Notes under the pieces: generated by a model | Told to the model about the DNA's origin: nothing | The model's input: the letters and a program-made list of their open reading frames with translations, nothing else | Database searches by the model: none | NCBI RefSeq assembly: GCF_013393905.1 | Contig: NZ_CP040272.1 | Coordinates: forward strand, 1,240,001 to 1,304,000 | Length of the DNA stretch: 64,000 bases | Origin: Nostoc sp. C052 | GTDB taxonomy: Bacteria > Cyanobacteriota > Cyanobacteriia > Cyanobacteriales > Nostocaceae | Direction of reading: 5' to 3' | Shown: positions 37,901-52,900 of the stretch, piece by piece | Layout: every line of letters begins with the position of its first letter | How positions within the stretch are numbered: position 1 is the first letter of the stretch | Made by a program: the position numbers and the translations under genes

Positions 37901-40900
37901 TATGTAGTGCCGCAAAAACAACAATCTCCCACAGTCCAACAACTGCGTCAGTTTCTCAAGGCAAAGCTACCAGAGTACATGATGCCAAGCGCTTTGGTAC
38001 TGCTGGAATCGTTACCTTTAACTCCCAACGGCAAAGTAGACCGCCGCGCCCTACCAAAACCAGAATTAGACGGCACACTATTAGAAAAATATATTGCCCC
38101 GCGTACACCCACTGAGGAAATGTTGGCGCAAATTTGGGCGCAAGTTCTGAAAGTAGAGCAAGTGGGGATTTATGATAACTTCTTTGAACTGGGAGGACAC
38201 TCGTTATTAGCAACGCAGGTGGTTTCACGCATCCGCAACATCTTCAAAGTGGAACTACCATTGCGTGAATTGTTTGCCACCGCCACAGTTGTCCAATTAG
38301 CGCAAGTGATTGGGCAATTGCAGCAACAAGACTTAAAACTTTCTACAGCACCCATCCTAAGGAGAGTAGAGAATGCAGACTTACCCTTGTCTTATGCTCA
38401 ACAGCGTTTGTGGTTTTTAGACCAGTTAAACCCAAACAGCGCCTTCTATAACATACCTACAGCTTTGTGTCTAGCCGGAAAGCTCAATCAAGCTGCCTTA
38501 GAACAAAGCTTAATTGAGATTATTCATCGCCACGAAATCTTACACACCAACTTCATCGCAGTTGATGGTAAACCTTCTCAAATCATCCAAAAACAGCCGA
38601 ATTGGACAATCTGTGTTGTTGAATTCCAACATTTGCCAAGTAGCGAACAAGAAATCGCCACACAGAAATTAGCTCAACAACAAGCTACTCAACCGTTTGA
38701 CCTGACAAAAGAAGCATTAGTTAGGGCAACATTAGTAGTGCTGTCACAAACAGAACACATTTTATTACTGTGTATGCACCATATTGTCTCTGATGGCTGG
38801 TCAATGGGTGTGTTTATCTCTGAACTAGCAGCACTATATAATGCTTATTCTCAAGGTCAGCCGTCAACTTTAGCACCACTGCCTATTCAGTATGCAGATT
38901 TCGCCTTATGGCAAAGACAGTGGTTGCAAAAGGATGTACTACAAAGCCAACTTTCCTACTGGCAAAAGCAACTAAAAGATGCGCCAGCCTTATTGTCCTT
39001 ACCCACAGACCGACCAAGACCTGCTGTACAGACTGACAACGGTGCATATCAAGAGTTTACACTCTCACAAAAGCTAACTGGTGAATTGACTCAACTAAGT
39101 CATAAACAAGAAGTCACTTTGTTTATGACGCTGTTGGCAGCATATAATATCCTGCTTTACCGTTACACAGGACAATCAGATATTTTGGTGGGTTCGCCAA
39201 TAGCAAACCGCGATCGCTCTGAGATAGAAGGGTTAATTGGCTTTTTTGTCAATACCTTAGTCATGCGTACCGACTTGACAGAAAATCCCAGCTTTAGCCA
39301 ATTGCTGGCTCGCGTTCGAGACATGGCAATGCAAGCATACACTCATCAAGACTTGCCTTTTGAAATGCTGCTTGAAGCATTGCAGCCAGAACGGGATCTG
39401 GGACATACACCATTGTTCCAGGTGATGTTTTCACTTCAGAATAATTCTATATCTGAATTAGAGTTAACTGGGTTAACTGTCAATCAGCTGAAAGTGGAAG
39501 GTATAACTGCCAAGTTTGATTTAACTCTATTAATGCAGAAAACCTCTACTGGGCTGGTAGGTATATGGGAATATAACACTGATTTGTTTGATGCTAGTAC
39601 CATTGAGCGCATGACGGGTCATTTTGTGACATTGCTTGAAGGTATTATTGCTAACCCAGAAGAACAAATTTCTCAATTACCTCTGCTAAGACCATCTGAG
39701 GAACAGCAGTTACTTGTCGAGTGGAACGATACAAGCGTTGATTATTCAATAGATAAGTGCATTCATCAGTTGTTTGAAGAACAGGTAGCGCGTACCCCTG
39801 ATGCTGTAGCGGTAACATTTGGCAATCAGCAACTGACTTATCAACAGTTGAACACCCAAGCTAACCAATTAGCCCATTACTTGCGTTCATTAGGTGTGAA
39901 AGCTGATGTGCTGGTGGGAATTTGTTTGGAACGCTCACTCTTGATGATTGTGGGGATACTAGGTATTCTCAAGGCTGGTGGTGCATACCTGCCACTTGAC
40001 CCAGACTATCCCCAAGAACGCTTGAGCTTTATGCTAGAAGATGCACAAGTTCAAGTGCTACTCACCCAGCAGCAATTTGTAGAGACGTTGTATACAACGT
40101 CTCTACATCAGGGGCGCGTCGTTTGCTTAGATAGCGACTGGGAAAAAATTGCTCAAAACAGCCTCTCAAACCCCCAAAACACTGCAACACCCGATAACCT
40201 GGCTTATGTCATTTACACTTCAGGCTCCACAGGTAAACCCAAAGGTGTTTTAGTCAACCACAATAATGTAACTCGTCTATTTGCAGCTACAGAGGCTTGC
40301 TATAAATTCAACGCCCAAGATGTGTGGACAATGTTCCACTCTTATGCATTCGACTTTTCCGTGTGGGAAATTTGGGGTGCATTATTGTATGGCGGACGAT
40401 TGATAGTAGTGCCGTATTTGGTGACGCGATCGCCTGAATCTTTTTACCAGTTATTGTGTACTGAAAAAGTCACAGTTCTCAATCAAACACCTTCCGCCTT
40501 CCGCCAGTTAATTCAAGCCGAACAGTCAATAGCTAGTACTGGCGAGTTGAACTTACGCCTAGTAATTTTCGGTGGGGAAGCCTTGGAACTGTCGAGTTTG
40601 CAGCCTTGGTTTGAGCGACACGGTGACACCTTACCCCAGCTAGTGAATATGTACGGAATTACAGAAACCACCGTACACGTTACCTATCGTCCTTTAAGCA
40701 AAGCTGATTTGTATGATACCGCCAGTGTCATTGGTCGTCCAATTCCCGATTTACAGGTATATCTGCTAGACCAGAATTTACAGCCAGTGCCGATTGGTGT
40801 TCCTGGTGAAATGTACGTTGGTGGCGCTGGGGTAACACGCGGCTATTTAAACCGTCCTGAACTTACTCAACAAAGGTTTATCTCTAATCCGTTTGTAAAT

Positions 40901-43900
40901 ACACAAGGAAGTAGATTATACAGAACAGGTGACTTAGCGCGGTATCTACCCAATGGCGAGTTAGAGTATTTAGGACGCATTGATAACCAAGTCAAGATTC
41001 GCGGCTTCCGCATTGAGTTGGGAGAAATTGAGGGATTACTGGCTTCCCACCCCGCAGTTTGGGAAAACGTGGTGATGGTGCGAGAGGATGAACTAGGAGA
41101 CAAACGTTTAGTTGCTTATGTAGTACCGAAGGCAGAACAATCGACTACAGTACAAGAACTGCGTGAGTTCCTGGGCAACCAACTACCTAGCTACATGATA
41201 CCCAACGCCTTCGTGTTGCTGGAATCATTACCCCTGACAGCTAACGGGAAAATAGACCGCCGCGCCTTACCAAAACCAGAGTTAGACAGCACACAGCTAG
41301 AAAAATTTGTCGCCCCACGCAACCCCATTGAAGAAATGCTGGTGCAAATTTGGGCGCAAGTGCTGACAGTGGAACAAGTGGGTATTCATGACAACTTCTT
41401 TGAACTGGGAGGACACTCCCTATTAGCGACGCAACTGGTCTCCCGCATTCGCAACCTGTTCAAAGTAGAATTGCCATTACGTGAGTTGTTTAGCAATGCA
41501 ACAGTAGCGCAATTAGCGCGATCGCTCCAACACTTACAACAACAAGATATCACCCTAACTGCCCCGCCCATCCTCAAGCGGGCTGAGAATGTAGAACTAC
41601 CATTATCATTTGCTCAACAGCGTTTATGGTTCTTAGACCAGTTCGAGCCAAATAGACCCTTCTACAACATACCTATAGCTTTACGTCTGGCGGGAACTCT
41701 CAATCAAGCTGCCCTACAACAAAGCTTACAAGCAATTATTACCCGTCATGAAGCCTTACGAACCAACTTCATAACCATTGATGGGCAAGCAACTCAAGTT
41801 ATTAGGGGACTGGGGATTGGGGACTGGGGGCTGGGAATAGTCTCAGTTGTTAATTTGCAGCATTTACCTTTAAATGAACAAGAAATAACAGTACAGGAAT
41901 TAGCGCAAGAACACGCTATTCAACCCTTTGACCTAGTAAATCAAGCATTATTCAGGGCAAAATTACTGGTGCTGTCCGAAACAGAACACATATTGTTGGT
42001 TTGTATGCACCATATTGTCTCGGATGGCTGGTCAATGGGTGTGTTTGTCAAAGAATTAGCCGCATTGTACGATGCCTATGCTCAAGGTAAATCACCTAAT
42101 TTAGCACCATTATCGATTCAATATGCAGACTTTGCACTATGGCAAAGACAGTGGTTGCAAGGGGATGTATTGCAAAGCCAATTGAATTATTGGCAAGAAC
42201 AACTCAAAGATGCACCAGCTTTATTACCGCTCCCCACTAGACCAAGACCTGCGGTACAAACCTTCGTAGGCGCATATCATGAGTTTGCCATTTCTCTAGA
42301 ACTTACCCAAAAACTGACACAACTGAGTCAGCAACAAGGTTGTACTCTCTTCATGACGCTGTTAGCAGCTTATGATACCCTACTGTACCGCTACACCCAA
42401 CAAGAAGACATTTTAGTAGGGACACCAATTGCGAACCGCGATCGCTCCCAGATAGAAGGGTTAATTGGCTTTTTTGTCAATACCTTAGTCATGCGTACTA
42501 ACTTGGCAGGTAATCCCAGTTTTAGCGAATTATTAGGTCGCGTTCGAGAAATGGCAATGCAGGCATACACTCATCAGCATTTGCCATTTGAAATGCTGGT
42601 AGAAGCATTGCAACCAGAACGCAACCTCAGCCATAGCCCACTGTTCCAAGTGCTGTTTGTGCTGGAGAATGCGCCTATATCAACTGTGGAGTTAACCGGG
42701 TTAAGAGTCAATCAACTCCAGTTCCAGAGTACAACTGCCAAGTTTGATTTAACCTTGGGAATGCAGAACAGCCCTACCGGACTGGTGGGTGTATGGGAAT
42801 ATAACACTGACCTGTTTGACACAGATACTATTGAACGGTTGGCGGGTCATTTTGTGACACTGCTAGAATCGGTTGTGGCGAATCCTCAACAGCGTATTTC
42901 CCATTTGCCTTTGTTGACACACCCTGAGCAACATCAACTATTAGTTGAGTGGAACAATACTCAAGCAGAGTATCCCCAAGATAAATGTATCCACCAGTTG
43001 TTTGAGGAACAGGTGAAACGTACCCCGAACGCTGTGGCGGTAGTGTTTGAGAATGAACATCTCACATACCAGCAATTAAATACCCGTGCTAACTCTTTAG
43101 CGAACTACTTGCGCTCATTAGGTGTGGGTGCAGATGAGCTAGTCGGTATTTGTGTAGAACGTTCCTTAGAAATGGTAGTGGGACTGTTAGGTATTCTCAA
43201 AGCAGGCGGTGCATACCTGCCACTAGACCCTGAGTATCCCCAAGACCGCTTGAGTTTTATGCTCCAAGATGCTCAAGTTGGGGTGTTACTCACCCAACAG
43301 CATTTAGTTAACAAACTACCTGAGCATAGTGCAACAGTTATCTGCTTAGACAGCGATAGGGAAACAATAGAGCAGAACAGCAACTCGAACCCTGTTAATA
43401 CCGCAACACTGGGTAACTTAGTATACGTTATCTACACTTCAGGTTCTACAGGTAAGCCCAAAGGAGCAGGTGTATATCATCGTGGTTTTGTTAACTTGGT
43501 CAATTGGTTAGTGACAGATTACCAATTCACCGCAAAAGACAGTACCATACTCATTTCATCTTTGAGTTTTGACCTAACTCAAAAGAATATATTTGCGCCT
43601 TTGGTTATAGGTGGAGTATTAAATTTACCCCCTGATGGATTTGACCCTAGTTATATTCTTGATGTCATATCCCAGCAGAAAGTAACTTGGGTTAATTGTA
43701 CACCCAGTACTTTCTATTCAATCCTGACATCTGTCGATGATAGTTTTGCCAAAACCCAATCGCTGCGATATGTATTTTTGGGTGGTGAACCAATTTCCAT
43801 TCCTAACTTGTTAAGTTGGCAAAACTCCCCTTCTTGTAGTGCCAAAATCGTTAACAGCTATGGGCCTACTGAATGTGCAGATGTTTGTGCAGCTTATACA

Positions 43901-46900
43901 GTAGAACAAGCAGATGAGTTTTTAAATAAATCCATACCCATAGGCAAACCTCTGCCTAATGTCAAACTCTATATATTGGATGAAAATTTACAACTTGTTC
44001 CCGTAGGTGTAATTGGTGAGCTTTGTATAGCAGGTATAGGTGTGGGGATAGGGTACATTAATGACTTGCAGCGTACCAATGAAAAATTCATTCCCAACCC
44101 CTTCTCGAAGGATAAATCAGAACGCCTTTACAAAACAGGCGACCTAGTACGCTACTTGGATGATGGCAATATAGAATACCTTGGTCGTATCGATAACCAA
44201 GTCAAGATTCGCGGCTTCCGCATCGAATTGGGAGAAATTGAGACAGTCCTCAACAGCCACCCACAAATACAACAAGCTGTGGTGGTTGCCAGAGAAGATA
44301 TTCCAGGTGATAAACGTTTAGTAGCATATTTAGCTGCTAGTGATAAATCACTGACAAGCCATCAACTACGTGAATTTCTCAAGCACCAGCTACCAGAATA
44401 CATGGTTCCTAGTGCGATCGCCATTTTGGAGTCCTTACCTCTAACTCCTAGTGGCAAAGTAGACCGCCGCGCCCTACCAAAACCAGATTTACAAAGCACT
44501 GCAGACAAATACGTTACCCCACGCACCCCAACCGAAGAAATATTGGCGCAAATTTGGGCGCAAGTGTTGAAAGTTGAGCAAGTGGGGATTTATGATGACT
44601 TCTTTGAACTGGGCGGACATTCCCTACTAGCGACGCAACTGGTTTCCCGTATCTGCAAGATTTTCCAAGTAGAACTGCCATTGCGTGAGTTGTTTGCCAC
44701 AGCTACAGTTGGCGAATTAGCGCCCATCATTGAGCAATTGCAGCAAAAGGAACTGAAACAGGTTGTTCCACCCATCTTGAGACGGGCGGAGAATGTAGAA
44801 ATCCCACTGTCGTTGACTCAACAGCGTTTATGGTTTTTAGACCAGTTCGAGCCGAACAGTGCTTTATACAACATTCCCTTTGCGTTGCGTCTAGCAGGAA
44901 CTCTAAATCAAGCTGCGCTACAAGAAAGCTTGCAAGAAATAATTGCACGTCACGAAGCGTTACGTACCAATTTCATTACAGTTGATGGGGAAGCAACACA
45001 GGTTATTAGGGGACTGGGGACTGGGGACTGGGAACTGGGAATAGTCTCAGTTGTTGAGTTTCAGCATTTATCTGCTAACGAAAAAGAAATAGCTGTACAG
45101 GAATTAATTCAACAGCAAGCTTTACAACCTTTTGAATTAGCAAGCCAAGCATTAATTAGGGCAACATTACTAGTGCTGTCGGAGACAGAACACATATTAT
45201 TGATGTGTATGCACCATATTGTCTCAGATGGCTGGTCAATAGGTGTGTTTGTCTCTGAATTAACAGCACTGTACAATGCTTATGCTCAAGGTCATCTGTC
45301 ACCTTTAGCACCATTACTAATACAATACGCAGATTTTGCCATCTGGCAGAGACAATGGTTGCAAGGGGATGTCCTGCAAAGCCAATTGGATTACTGGCAA
45401 GAACAACTCAAAGACGCACCTACTTTATTACCGCTTCCGACAGACCGGCCAAGACCTGCTGTGCAAACCTTCGCAGGCGTACATCATGAGTTTGCACTCT
45501 CGGCTGAGTTAACTCAAAAACTGACAAAACTTAGCCAAGAGCAAGGTTGTACGCTGTTTATGACCTTGTTGGCAGCTTATGATACTTTGCTTTACCGTTA
45601 CACAGGTGTAGCAGATATTTTGGTGGGGACACCAATCGCCAACCGCGATCGCCCTGAAACAGAAAGGTTAATTGGCTTTTTTGTCAATACTTTAGTTTTA
45701 CGGACTGAATTATCAGGCAATCCCAGCTTTAATGAATTACTGACTCGTGTTCGGTCGATGGCAATGGAGGCATACTCTCATCAAAATTTGCCTTTTGAAA
45801 TGCTAGTGGAAGCATTGCAGCCAGAACGAGACCTCAGCCACTCACCACTGTTTCAGGTAGATTTTCTGCTGCAAAATGACCCGCTATCAACCATAGATTT
45901 GACTGGGTTAACTGTCAGTTCGTTGCCAATAGATACTGCAATGGCCAAATTTGACCTGACTTTAGCAATGGAAAACACTGCTAACGGACTGGTGGGTGTG
46001 TGGGAATACAACACTGACTTGTTCGACCATAGCACTATCGAGCGTATGAGGAGTCATTTTCTCACATTGCTAGAAGCAGTTGTGGCTAATCCCCAAGAAC
46101 GAATCGATCAATTGCCTTTGTTAACAGCAGTTGAGCAACAGCAGATATTGGTAGAGTGGAATGATACTGGGGCTGATTATCCTGGAGATAAATGTCTGCA
46201 TCAATTATTTGAGCAGCAAGCACAACTAACACCTGATGCTGTAGCAGTGGTGTTTGACAATGAACAACTGACTTATCAACAGTTAAACACCCAAGCGAAT
46301 CAATTAGCACATTACCTACAATCTTTGGGAGTGGAACCAGAGGTTTTAGTAGGGATATATTTAGAGCGATCACTATCCATAATTGTTATATTGTTAGCCG
46401 TCCTCAAAGCTGGTGGCGGTTATGTTCCCCTAGACCCTGATTATCCCCAGCAGCGATTGACTGATATATCCCAAGATTCACAGGTTTCGGTACTCATCAC
46501 CCAGCAGAAATTGCTCGATTCGCTACCAGTCTCTGGGGTGAAAATCATCGTCTTAGACGCAGAGTTTGAGATGCTGGCTACTCAAAGTCAAGAGAATTTG
46601 GTGAGTGCAGTAAAACCAGAAAACTTGGCTTGTCTGTTGTATACTTCTGGGTCTACAGGCAAACCTAAAGGTGTGATGCTGACTCATGCGGCGTTGGTGA
46701 ATCATAGCAGTGCCATTAGTGAAGTATTGGGGTTGACAAGTAGCGATCGCGTTTTGCAATTTGCTTCCTTTGGCTTTGATGTCGCCGCAGAAGAAATCTA
46801 CCCCACTTGGTATAAAGGCGGAACTGTGGTCATTAGACCCGTGCAAATGTTCCCTGACTTTGCCAACCTTGCCGAATTTATTGCACAGCAAAAATTAACT

Positions 46901-49900
46901 GTCTTAAATATCACCCCAGCTTACTGGCATGAATGGACAGTGGCGGTATCTCAATCCTATGCCACAGTGCCGGATTGTTTACGGTTAGTGGCTGTGGGTG
47001 GGGATGCAGTGCTACCAGAAACTGTGACTATGTGGCGGGAGTTAGTGGGCTATCGCATCACTTGTCTGAATGTCTACGGCCCCACCGAAGCATCAGTCAC
47101 AGCCGTAGTCCACGATTTGCTACATCCCGAATCAGGAAAAACCAATACAGTCCTGATTGGTCGTCCCATTGCCAATACGCAAATCTACATCCTCGACTCT
47201 AATCTTCAGCCAGTACCTATTGGTATTAAAGGCGAACTGCATATTGGCGGTGTGCGTTTAGCAAGAGGTTACTTTAACCGCCCAGAATTGACCCAGGAAA
47301 AATTTCTTCCTAACCAATTTAAAGACCCCAAAGTAGACCGGATCTACAAAACTGGAGATTTGGCACGCTACTTACCTGATGGCAATATTGAGTGCTTTGG
47401 ACGTATCGATAATCAGGTCAAAATCCGGGGCTTCCGCATCGAATTGGGAGAAATTGAAGCTGTACTCAACCAACATCCGGATGTACAGGCATCTTGTGTC
47501 ATCCTCCGTGAAGATACTCCAGGAATTAAACGCCTAGTTGCTTACGTTGTACCTTATTCTCAAGAGATACCTGCAATTAGCGAACTGCGTCAGTTCCTTT
47601 ACAATCGTCTACCGCTTTACATGGTTCCCAGCACTTTTGTGACACTGGAATCTCTACCGCTTACAGCACATCGCAAAGTAGACCGTCGTGCCTTACCCGC
47701 ACCAGATTTACAAAGCGAACAAATAGACAACTATGTTGCACCACGCACCCCAGTAGAAGAAACGTTGGCGCAAATTTGGGCGCAAGTGCTGAAACTAGAG
47801 CAGGTAGGTATTCATGAGAACTTCTTTGAACTAGGTGGACACTCCCTACTAGCAACACAACTAGTTTCCCGCATTCGCAACATCTTCAAAATAGAACTCC
47901 CATTACGTAGCATTTTTGCTGCTGCGACAGTTGCCGCATTAGCAGAGTTAATTGGGCAGTTGCAACCACAACAAGCGGAATTTACTTCCGTACCCATCTT
48001 GCCAAGGGCGAAGGATGCTCAATTATTACTGTCATTTGCTCAACAGCGCTTGTGGTTTTTAGAACAGTTACAGCCGAACAGTGCTTTATATAACATTCCC
48101 GAAGCTTTGCGTTTGGTAGGAACATTGAATCAAGCTGCCTTAGAACAAAGCTTGCAAGAAATAATTGTGCGTCACGAAGCCTTACGCACTAACTTCATCG
48201 CCGTTGATGGACAAGCAAGACAAATTACTCAAACACAGATAGATTGGCAAATTTCAGTTATTAACTTGAAACATTTGCCTGTAAACGAGCAAGAAATAAC
48301 TGTACAGGAATTAGCGCAAGAACAAGCTCTACAACCCTTCGATCTAGCAAAGGGAGCATTAATTAGGGCGAAGTTACTGGTGCTGTCCGAGACGGAACAC
48401 ATCTTGCTAATTAGTATGCACCACATTGTTTCGGATGACTGGTCAATGGGTGTGTTTGTCTCTGAATTAACAGCGTTATACAACGCTTACGCTAAAAATC
48501 AGCCCTCTCCCTTACCACAACTACCAATTCAGTATGCAGACTTTGCACTGTGGCAGAGACAGTGGTTGCAAGGGGATGTACTGCAAAGCCAATTGAATTA
48601 CTGGCAAGAACAACTCAAAGACGCACCAGCTTTATTACCCCTGCCCACAGACCTACCCAGACCAGCGCTACAGACTTTTGCAGGCGCATATCAAAAGTTT
48701 GAACTTTCACCCCAGTTAACCAAAAAGCTGACACAACTAAGTCAGCAACAAGGGGCGACTTTGTTTATGACGCTGTTAGCAGCTTATAATACTCTGCTTT
48801 ATCGCTACACGGGTGTAGCAGATATTTCAGTGGGAACACCAATTGCTAACCGCGATCGCAGTGAAATAGAAGGGTTAATTGGCTTTTTTGTCAATACCTT
48901 AGTCATGCGGACTGATTTATCTGCAAATCCCAATTTCTGCGAATTACTAGGTCGTGTCCGAGAAGTAGCTTTAGCTGCATACGCTCATCAAAACTTGCCC
49001 TTTGAAATGCTGGTAGAAGCATTGCAGCCAGAACGCAACCTCAGCCATACACCACTGTTCCAAGTCGCGTTTATTCTTCAGAATGCACCCACCTCTGAAG
49101 TAGAAATGACGGGGCTAACTCTCAGTCATGTATCAACAGCAGGTGTAACTGCCAAGTTTGATTTAACTTTGGCAATGGGCAGCACTGACACTGGATTAGT
49201 AGGAGTTTTGGAATACAATACTGACTTGTTTGATGCAGCTACTATTGAGCGAATGGCTGGTCATTTTGTCACACTGCTAGAAGCAATTGTGGCAAATCCC
49301 CAAGAGAGCATTTCCCAATTACCTTTGTTAACCGCAGTTGAGCAGCAACAGTTATTAATTGATTGGAATGATACATCGGTAGATTATCCTACTGAGAAGT
49401 GTATTCATCAATTGTTTGAAGAACAGGTAGCGCGTACACCGGATGCACTGGCGGTGGTGTTTGAAAATGAACAACTCACCTACAACCAATTGAATTGCCG
49501 TGCTAACTCTTTGGCGCATTACTTACGTTCTTTGGGTGTAGGATCTGATGTGCTGGTTGGGTTGTGTGTCGAGCGTTCTTTAGAAATGCTGGTAGCACTG
49601 CTAGGTATTCTTAAAGCAGGTGGTGCATACGTGCCACTTGACCCTGAGTATCCCCAAGAGCGTTTACAATTTATGCTCGAAGATGCTCAAGTTGGTGTGT
49701 TACTCACCCAAAAACAACTGGTAAATAAACTACCTCAACATCAAGCGCGGCTTGTCTGTTTAGATGAAATAGAGTCACAAATTAACGAAAACAACCAAGA
49801 TAACCTGATTGGAATGCTGAGTGCTACTAATTTAGCCAATGTGATTTACACGAGCGGTTCTACAGGTAAACCTAAAGGGGTGATGGTTAAGCACACCGGA

Positions 49901-52900
49901 TTTGTGAACTTATCCCAAGCTCAAATTCACACCTTCGGTGTAAACTCGGATAGTCGCATTCTCCAGTTTGCCTCTCTCAGTTTTGATGCTTCTATTTGGG
50001 AAATCATCATGGCTTTGGGGTCAGGGGCAACACTTTACTTAGGCACAAAAGATTCTTTAGCACCCGGTACACCATTACTTGAGCGATTACGCGATCGTGG
50101 CATTACTCATATCACCTTACCACCATCAGCACTTTTGGTTATGTCTGCTGAGGAATTGCCAGCATTGCAAACAATCATTGTTGCTGGTGAGGCTTGTTCT
50201 GCTGAACTGGTAAAACTTTGGTCTGTCGGGAGAAACTTCTTTAACGCCTATGGCCCGACCGAAACTACAGTCTGTGCCACGATCGCCAAATGCCATCCTG
50301 AAGATGAGAAAATCTCTATTGGTCGCCCCATAGCCAATACGCAAATCTACATCTTAGACTCTTACTTACAACCAGTACCTATGGGTGTACCGGGAGAATT
50401 GCATATCGGCGGCGTAGGATTAGCACAAGGCTACCTCAACAGAAGTGAGTTGACACAAGAGAAATTCATCCCGAATCCTTTCGGAGACAGTAGATTATAC
50501 AAAACGGGGGATTTAGCGCGTTATTTACCTAATGGTAATATCGAGTACTTGGGACGTATTGACCATCAAGTAAAAGTTCGGGGCTTCCGTATTGAGGCGG
50601 GAGAAATCGAAGCCTTACTCGATCAACATCCCCATGTGCAAGCATCTTGTGTTATCCTCCGCGAAGATTCCCCCGGTGGTAAGAGTCTGGTTGCCTACGT
50701 TGTCCCCAATTCCCAACAGATACTGACAACTAGCGAACTGCGGCAATTCCTCTCTAATCATTTGCCGCATTACATGATGCCCCAGGCTTTCGTCATTCTG
50801 GAGTCTTTACCGCTAACACCAAATGGGAAAATAGACCGTCGTGCCCTACCTACACCAGATTTACACAGCGAACAAAAAGATTATGTAGCTCCACGCACTC
50901 TAAGCGAAGAAATGGTGGCACAGATTTGGGCGCAAGTCTTAAAACTAGAGCAGGTAGGCATATACGATAATTTCTTTGAACTAGGGGGACATTCCCTATT
51001 AGCTACGCAGGTAATTTCTCGCTTGCAGGAAGCTTTACAAATTTCCTTACCGTTGCGAAGTCTATTTGAATCACCAACAGTTGCTCAGTTAAGTGAAGTA
51101 ATTTCCAGTCAGATGGAAACTGGTTTGGCTCTAACAGCACCGCCAATTTTACCTGTTTCTAGAAATGCAGACATACCCTTGTCATGGGCGCAAGAACGGC
51201 TGTGGTTTGTGAATCAGTTGGAAGGCAAAAGTGGGGCTTACACAATTGATTTAACCTTGCGTTTAGTGGGGAATCTCAATGTTCGGGCTTTGGAGCAAGC
51301 TTTGGCGGCGATCGCACAACGCCATGAACCTCTGCGGACTCAGTTTAAACTCAAGAATAATCAGCCAGTACAGGTAATAGACCCCTATACAACTTTCACC
51401 TTACCAGTGGTCGATTTACAAAATGTGGCAGACCCCAGTAAACAAGTTGTGCAACTGGCAAAAGAAGAAGTCTGCAAACCATTTGATTTGGCTAATGGTT
51501 CTGTACTGCGAGTCAAGTTGTGGCAAGTTGCTACTGACGAGTATGTATTGGTATTAGCAATACATCATATTGCTGCTGATGGTTGGTCAATGGGCGTTTT
51601 GACTAACGAACTTACAGCTTATTACCAAGCTATTGCCACAAGTAGTCCTGTAACGTTACCAGAGTTACCTATACAGTATGCCGATTTCGCCGTATGGCAG
51701 CGTCAATGGCTGACAAATGAAGTGTTAGAACGGCAGTTAAGCTACTGGAAGCAACAGTTAACAGGGGCACCACCTCTGTTAGAGTTACCTACAGACCGTC
51801 CCCGCCCAGCTATACAGACTTTCCGAGGCGGTACAGAACGACTGCAATTAAGTGCCAAATTAACGCAACAGCTGAAAAAGCTCTCTCAAGAGTCGGGAAC
51901 TACTCTATTTATGACACTGCTGGCGGGATTCGTGGTGTTAATGTCTCGCTACAGTGGACAAAAGGATTTGATAATTGGTTCACCGATCGCCAATCGCAAT
52001 CGCACAGAGATAGAAGGGTTAATTGGCTTTTTTGTCAATACTTTGGTACTGAGATTTAATTTATCTGAGGAGCCGACTTTTGAAGCGTTGCTAGCGCAGG
52101 TACGACGGGTAACTCAAGAAGGCTACGACCATCAAGATTTGCCCTTCGAGATGTTAGTCGAAGAATTGCAAGTTGAGCGCAACCTGGATCGCAACCCCTT
52201 GGTGCAGGTGATGTTTGCCCTCCAGAATGCTCCTTCTGCACCTTTAGAACTCCCTGGGTTAACAGTTGAAGGGATGGCTTCGGGACTAGATTCAGTACGG
52301 CTTGACCTAGAGTTTTACTTGTGGGATTTACCCCAAGGGCTTGCAGGCTTCTGCTCTTACAACAGTGATTTATTTGATGCGGCGACTATTGCCCGGATGA
52401 TGGAACATTTCCAGATTGTGCTAGAAGCAATTGTTGCCAATCCAAAACAGCCAGCAGCCTTACTACCCATACTCACCCAGCCAGAACACCATCAATTGTT
52501 GCTGGGGTGGAACGATACTTTTGTAGATTATCCCCAAGATCAGTGCATTCATCAGTTGTTTGAAGAACAGGTTGAGCGTACACCTCATGCAGTGGCGGTG
52601 GTGTTTGGCAATGAACAACTGACTTACCACCAGTTAAATTGTCAGGCGAATCAGTTGGCGCATTATTTGCAGTCTTTGGGTGTGGGAGCAGATGTATTAG
52701 TCGGGATTTGTGTCGAGCGATCGCTTTCAATGGTAATAGGGTTGTTGGCAATTCTTAAGGCTGGTGGTGCTTATGTACCGCTTGACAGTGAATATCCTAG
52801 CGATCGCCTGGGCTTCATGCTTCAAGATACGCAAGTTAAGGTACTACTGACCCAAGAGCGATTACTAGAGAAACTACCCCAACATCAAGCAAAACTCGTC

